DNA of 16,840 bases, from assembly GCA_007121755.1 (NCBI GenBank), contig SKJZ01000152.1:1-16840 (forward strand). Reading direction: 5' to 3'. The translations under genes were made by a program, and so were the position numbers. This stretch comes from Halorhodospira sp. GTDB lineage: Bacteria; Pseudomonadota; Gammaproteobacteria; Nitrococcales; Halorhodospiraceae. This document shows positions 15,301-16,840 of this stretch, piece after piece (positions within the stretch are counted from its first letter, which is position 1; each line of letters starts with the position of its first letter). The notes below the pieces were generated by a model. It saw only the letters and a list, made by a program, of their open reading frames with translations, ran no database searches and was not told the DNA's origin.

Positions 15301-15836
15301 TCACACTCTACAGCCAACTGCTGGAGCGCGCGGTGCGCGATCTCAAGGAGGGGCGGGAACCGGCCCTGGAATCGAGCCTGGAACAGGAGGGAACGGAGGT
15401 CGACCTGCGGCTGCCCGCCCTTCTGCCAGCCGACTATCTGCCCGACGTGCATACCCGGCTGGTACAGTACAAGAGGATCAGCGCCGCCCGTACGGACGAG
15501 GGGTTGGACGCGCTCCAAGTGGAGATGATCGACCGTTTCGGTTTGTTGCCTGAGCCGGTCCGCAACCTGTTCCGGATCGCTTCATTGAAACTGCGGGCGG
15601 AAAGCCTCGGTATCAGCAAGGTCGAAGCCGGAGGGGAGTCCGGAGTACTCTCCTTCGGCAACCGCCCAGGGGTTGACCCGGCACGCATTGTCGCCCTGGT
15701 GCAACAGCAGCCCAATGTCTATCGGCTCGACGATCGGCAACGTTTACACTTCCATGTCGCCATGGTGGAGCCGGAAGACCGCTTCCGGGTGGTCGAAGAC
15801 CTACTGGACGCGCTGGGGGAACGGGAGACGGCGTGA
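12357..15836 (+). CDS. mfd: Transcription-repair coupling factor
   Basis: Mfd is the ATP-driven DNA translocase that removes RNA polymerase stalled at lesions and recruits UvrA. The 1159 residues align along the whole length of E. coli Mfd (1148). The UvrB-like N-terminal part includes DWETLPYDVFSPHQDI. The RNA-polymerase-interacting domain begins near VVHEDHGVGRYIGL (about 493-506). Helicase Walker A GDVGFGKTEVA is at about 638-648, the DEEH box at 739-742, TATPIPRTLNMS follows, and motif VI LHQLRGRVGRSHH lies near 905. The C-terminal TRCF domain is intact. I chose the ATG at 12357 from alignment with E. coli, although its ribosome-binding site is weak. A GTG at 12321 with GGAG 5 bases upstream would add 12 residues. 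The stop overlaps csiV as GTGA. Confidence 0.97.
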   Translation: MNSDETPLVWPDLPLPKRQGERRDWRNLAGAAEALAVAEAALRADALVVAVAGSPQEASGLVEEIRFFLGDAIPTLAFPDWETLPYDVFSPHQDIVSERLGTLYRLPRLDRGVLVVPAATLMQRLAPKGWLESRCLQFHPGDPLRLEEMRERLDAGGYRCVTEAAEPGEFAVRGSILDLFPMGSDTPYRIDLFDDEVETIRRFDPETQRSTGRVSAIELLPGREHPTGEEGISRFRQAFRVRFEGDPNRSLIYRDVSEGRLPGGIEYYLPLFFDETATLFDYLPESVLMVRLADTDPATEAFWSQVRERYEQRGGDRDRPVLPPEEIFLEPDGLRAELNARRQLALHRSDDEQRGTRADASALPDLAVRAQAGEPLAALKGFLDRFDGRVLFTAESAGRRQGLLDRLQRAGLRIEPADNWAAFLRSNAQLVLTLGPLQHGAVLHGEASCAVIPEFALYGERARQQRRRTGGAAATDPAAIIRDLSDLRPGAPVVHEDHGVGRYIGLQSLEAGGLTTEFLTLEYAGGDRLYVPVAALDRVSRYTGAEGDEAPLHRLGGDQWEKARRRAAKRARDVAAELLDLYARRAAREGTACAIDDESYRAFAEAFPFEETPDQQAAIAAVLDDLRAGQAMDRVVCGDVGFGKTEVAMRAAFAGVQAGRQVAVLVPTTLLAQQHFQNFSDRFADWPVTIEELSRFRNKKDQEAVLGKLAGGEVDIVIGTHKLLGKEVRFRNLGLVIIDEEHRFGVQQKERLKRLRAEVDVLTLTATPIPRTLNMSLAGVRDLSIIATPPERRLAVKTFVNQWDDGLIREACQRELKRGGQIYFLHNEVRTIERMARQLEELLPEARIGVAHGQMRERDLERVMLDFYHRRFDILLCTSIIESGIDVPTANTIIIHRADRFGLAQLHQLRGRVGRSHHRAYAYLIAPPQPAMTPDAVKRLEAISQLEDLGVGFALASHDLEIRGAGELLGAEQSGQIQEIGFTLYSQLLERAVRDLKEGREPALESSLEQEGTEVDLRLPALLPADYLPDVHTRLVQYKRISAARTDEGLDALQVEMIDRFGLLPEPVRNLFRIASLKLRAESLGISKVEAGGESGVLSFGNRPGVDPARIVALVQQQPNVYRLDDRQRLHFHVAMVEPEDRFRVVEDLLDALGERETA
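15823..15827 (+). promoter_or_regulatory. Shine-Dalgarno site supporting the csiV GTG start
   Basis: GGGAG lies 5 bases before the GTG at 15833, which overlaps the mfd stop as GTGA. The in-frame ATG codons at 15863 and 15869 have no comparable site. Coupling to mfd translation is therefore the simplest reading. Confidence 0.5.
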
Positions 15837-16753
15837 AGACTGTATATACTCGATATACTCGAATGGTGATGACTGAAGCTTGTACTGCCGTAGAACATAG
15901 TGGGGCGGGAAGGCGGGATCGCGGGCAATCGGCCGCCGGTTTCGCTGCCGCGGCGCTGTTGGCAATGGTTTTGTGGATTGCGCCGTTCCCTGTTGCCGCC
16001 GAGGCGCTTGAGGAGGCAGCCCCCGATGAGGCCGAGTCCACCCCGGTTACGGAGGACGATGAGAAAGGCGGCGAAGGCGAACCCTTGCCGTGGTATGAGG
16101 TGGAAGTCATCGTATTCCGCCAGTGGGAGCTTGGCGGGAGCGACAGGGAGCGCTGGCCGTCCGGTGTCCGTGACCCGTACTACCCTCTGTGGCAACTCCC
16201 GCTGGGCTGCGGCTGGGACAGCGGCGACGCTGCCGGCGACGAGGATATCGAAGCCGGCAGTGAAGAGTTGGACCATTCGTTCCGCTGTTTGCCGGAAGAC
16301 CGTCTGCAGATGCGGGCGGAGTGGAACGCGCTGCGCGGATCGGGAGACTACCGGCCGTTGATCCACATCGGCTGGGAACAGCCGGGCATTGACGAAGATC
16401 ATTCTATAGCCGTGCCCGTTCCGGTGTACTGGCAGCCGCCGCCGGCCGAAGAGGTCTTGGGGATCGAACCCGCTCCGCCGCGGCTCAATCCCGAAGTCTA
16501 CGGACTAATCCGGGTCTATCGGGAGCGATTCCTCCACGCGGTGGTTGATCTGCGCTTCCTGCGCACCGGATCGGGGGCGGAGGTCGATATCGAGGAGATG
16601 CTTCGTGCGCCGGTCCATGTCATGCAGCAGAGCCGCCGCATGCGCAGCGGCCAGCGCCACTACCTGGACCACCCGGCCCTCGGGGTCATTATCGAAGTGC
16701 GCGAGCTGGAGGACCGGGAAGAAGAGGAACAGGAAGAGAACGGCGACGAGTAG
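15833..16753 (+). CDS. csiV: CsiV-family peptidoglycan-binding protein
   Basis: CsiV is a periplasmic peptidoglycan-binding protein. In Vibrio cholerae it is known to support PBP1A-dependent cell wall synthesis; here that role is by homology only. The 306-residue product has a 30-residue basic leader, a hydrophobic segment (about 33-54) and an AxA-like cleavage region (VAAEA), so it is probably exported. An acidic linker (about 58-84) comes next. The mature domain begins with the family's WYEVEVIVFRQ (87-97) and contains RPLIHIGWEQPG and PEVYGLIRVYRERFLHAVVDL. The C-terminus is a glutamate-rich tail. The GTG start overlaps the mfd stop. An ATG at 15863 or 15869 would give a shorter leader. 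Adjacency to mfd is, as I recall, common in Gammaproteobacteria. Confidence 0.85.
   Translation: MKTVYTRYTRMVMTEACTAVEHSGAGRRDRGQSAAGFAAAALLAMVLWIAPFPVAAEALEEAAPDEAESTPVTEDDEKGGEGEPLPWYEVEVIVFRQWELGGSDRERWPSGVRDPYYPLWQLPLGCGWDSGDAAGDEDIEAGSEELDHSFRCLPEDRLQMRAEWNALRGSGDYRPLIHIGWEQPGIDEDHSIAVPVPVYWQPPPAEEVLGIEPAPPRLNPEVYGLIRVYRERFLHAVVDLRFLRTGSGAEVDIEEMLRAPVHVMQQSRRMRSGQRHYLDHPALGVIIEVRELEDREEEEQEENGDE
15844..15861 (+). repeat. Tandem duplication of the nonamer ATATACTCG
   Basis: Two perfect copies of a 9-base unit (15844-15852 and 15853-15861) sit head to tail at the very start of csiV. If the GTG at 15833 is used, they encode the repeated tripeptide Tyr-Thr-Arg before the signal sequence. 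The unit also carries TATACT, a 5-of-6 match to a -10 element, but no suitable -35 lies upstream. Confidence 0.6.
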
Positions 16754-16756
16754 CGT

Positions 16757-16840
16757 CTACGGGGCCGACAACTGCCCCAACAGCAGCCGTACCGACTCCA
16801 TCCCGTGGCGCAGGTGCTCTGTGATCTCGTCGATGGAGAT
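16757..16840 (-). CDS. C-terminal fragment of an unidentified protein
   Basis: Reading the minus strand from the window edge gives 27 open codons, ISIDEITEHLRHGMESVR followed by LLLGQLSAP and a TAG stop at 16759-16757. The stop lies 3 bases from the csiV stop, a normal tail-to-tail arrangement, and no reading frame continues on the plus strand. The fragment looks like an amphipathic helix ending a cytosolic protein. It is too short to name. Confidence 0.4.
   Translation of the reverse strand: MSIDEITEHLRHGMESVRLLLGQLSAP

Noticed and set aside
16761..16778. GGGGC/GCCCC hairpin after csiV as a terminator
   Set aside because: The stem is only 5 base pairs with an 8-base loop and no T-run on either strand, and it overlaps the coding end of the minus-strand fragment.

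Overview
The window is a GC-rich stretch of a Gammaproteobacterium chromosome. It carries cell-envelope genes (lipid A transport and phosphorylation, KDO activation, the lipoprotein sorting transporter) next to comEC, putrescine genes, mfd and csiV. The order csiV/mfd, then lolC-lolD, a DUF2062 gene, comEC, an ExbB/ExbD-type pair, and lpxK and kdsB resembles, in broad terms, what I remember of Pseudomonas and related Gammaproteobacteria. GC content, lineage-style protein sequences and the single LolC permease would fit a Chromatiales/Ectothiorhodospiraceae-like organism, but that placement is an impression, not a measurement. There are no insertion sequences, phage genes, tRNA or rRNA genes, or CRISPR arrays.

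Region 1 (1-240) is non-coding and contains a nested-palindrome, repeat-like sequence. Region 2 (241-4923, minus strand) is a tight operon, exbB-like > exbD-like > msbA > lpxK > kdsB. Most junctions overlap by a few bases or abut, so translation is probably coupled. It covers energised envelope transport, flipping of lipid A-core, the 4'-kinase of lipid A and CMP-KDO synthesis. A candidate promoter and a near-palindrome lie just upstream, at the 3' end of comEC. Region 3 (5001-7160, minus) is comEC, the DNA-uptake channel, whose C-terminal metallo-beta-lactamase domain has lost its metal-ligand motif. It is divergent from a DUF2062 membrane protein gene (7271-7801, plus).

Region 4 (7822-9751, minus) is lolC-lolD, ending in an intrinsic terminator that overlaps the end of the DUF2062 gene. 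Only one permease gene is present. Region 5 (9856-11858, plus) is aguA-aguB, which together convert agmatine to putrescine. It is divergent from lolC across a short intergenic region with a good sigma70-type promoter. Region 6 (11950-16753, plus) is a three-gene run: a small DUF4870-like membrane protein, mfd (transcription-repair coupling factor) and csiV (a periplasmic peptidoglycan-binding protein). It is followed, tail to tail, by the last 27 codons of an unidentified minus-strand gene.

Almost everything here is conserved, recognisable core-genome content. I did not find a convincing undescribed system. The points most worth a second look are the degenerate ComEC nuclease-like domain, the solo LolC permease, the ExbBD-like pair inside the lipid A operon, the dispersed-repeat candidate at the left end, and several small regulatory candidates. 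Non-ATG starts are frequent (TTG for msbA, lolC and the DUF4870 gene; GTG for the exbD-like gene, aguB and csiV), and several are decided here by their Shine-Dalgarno sites.
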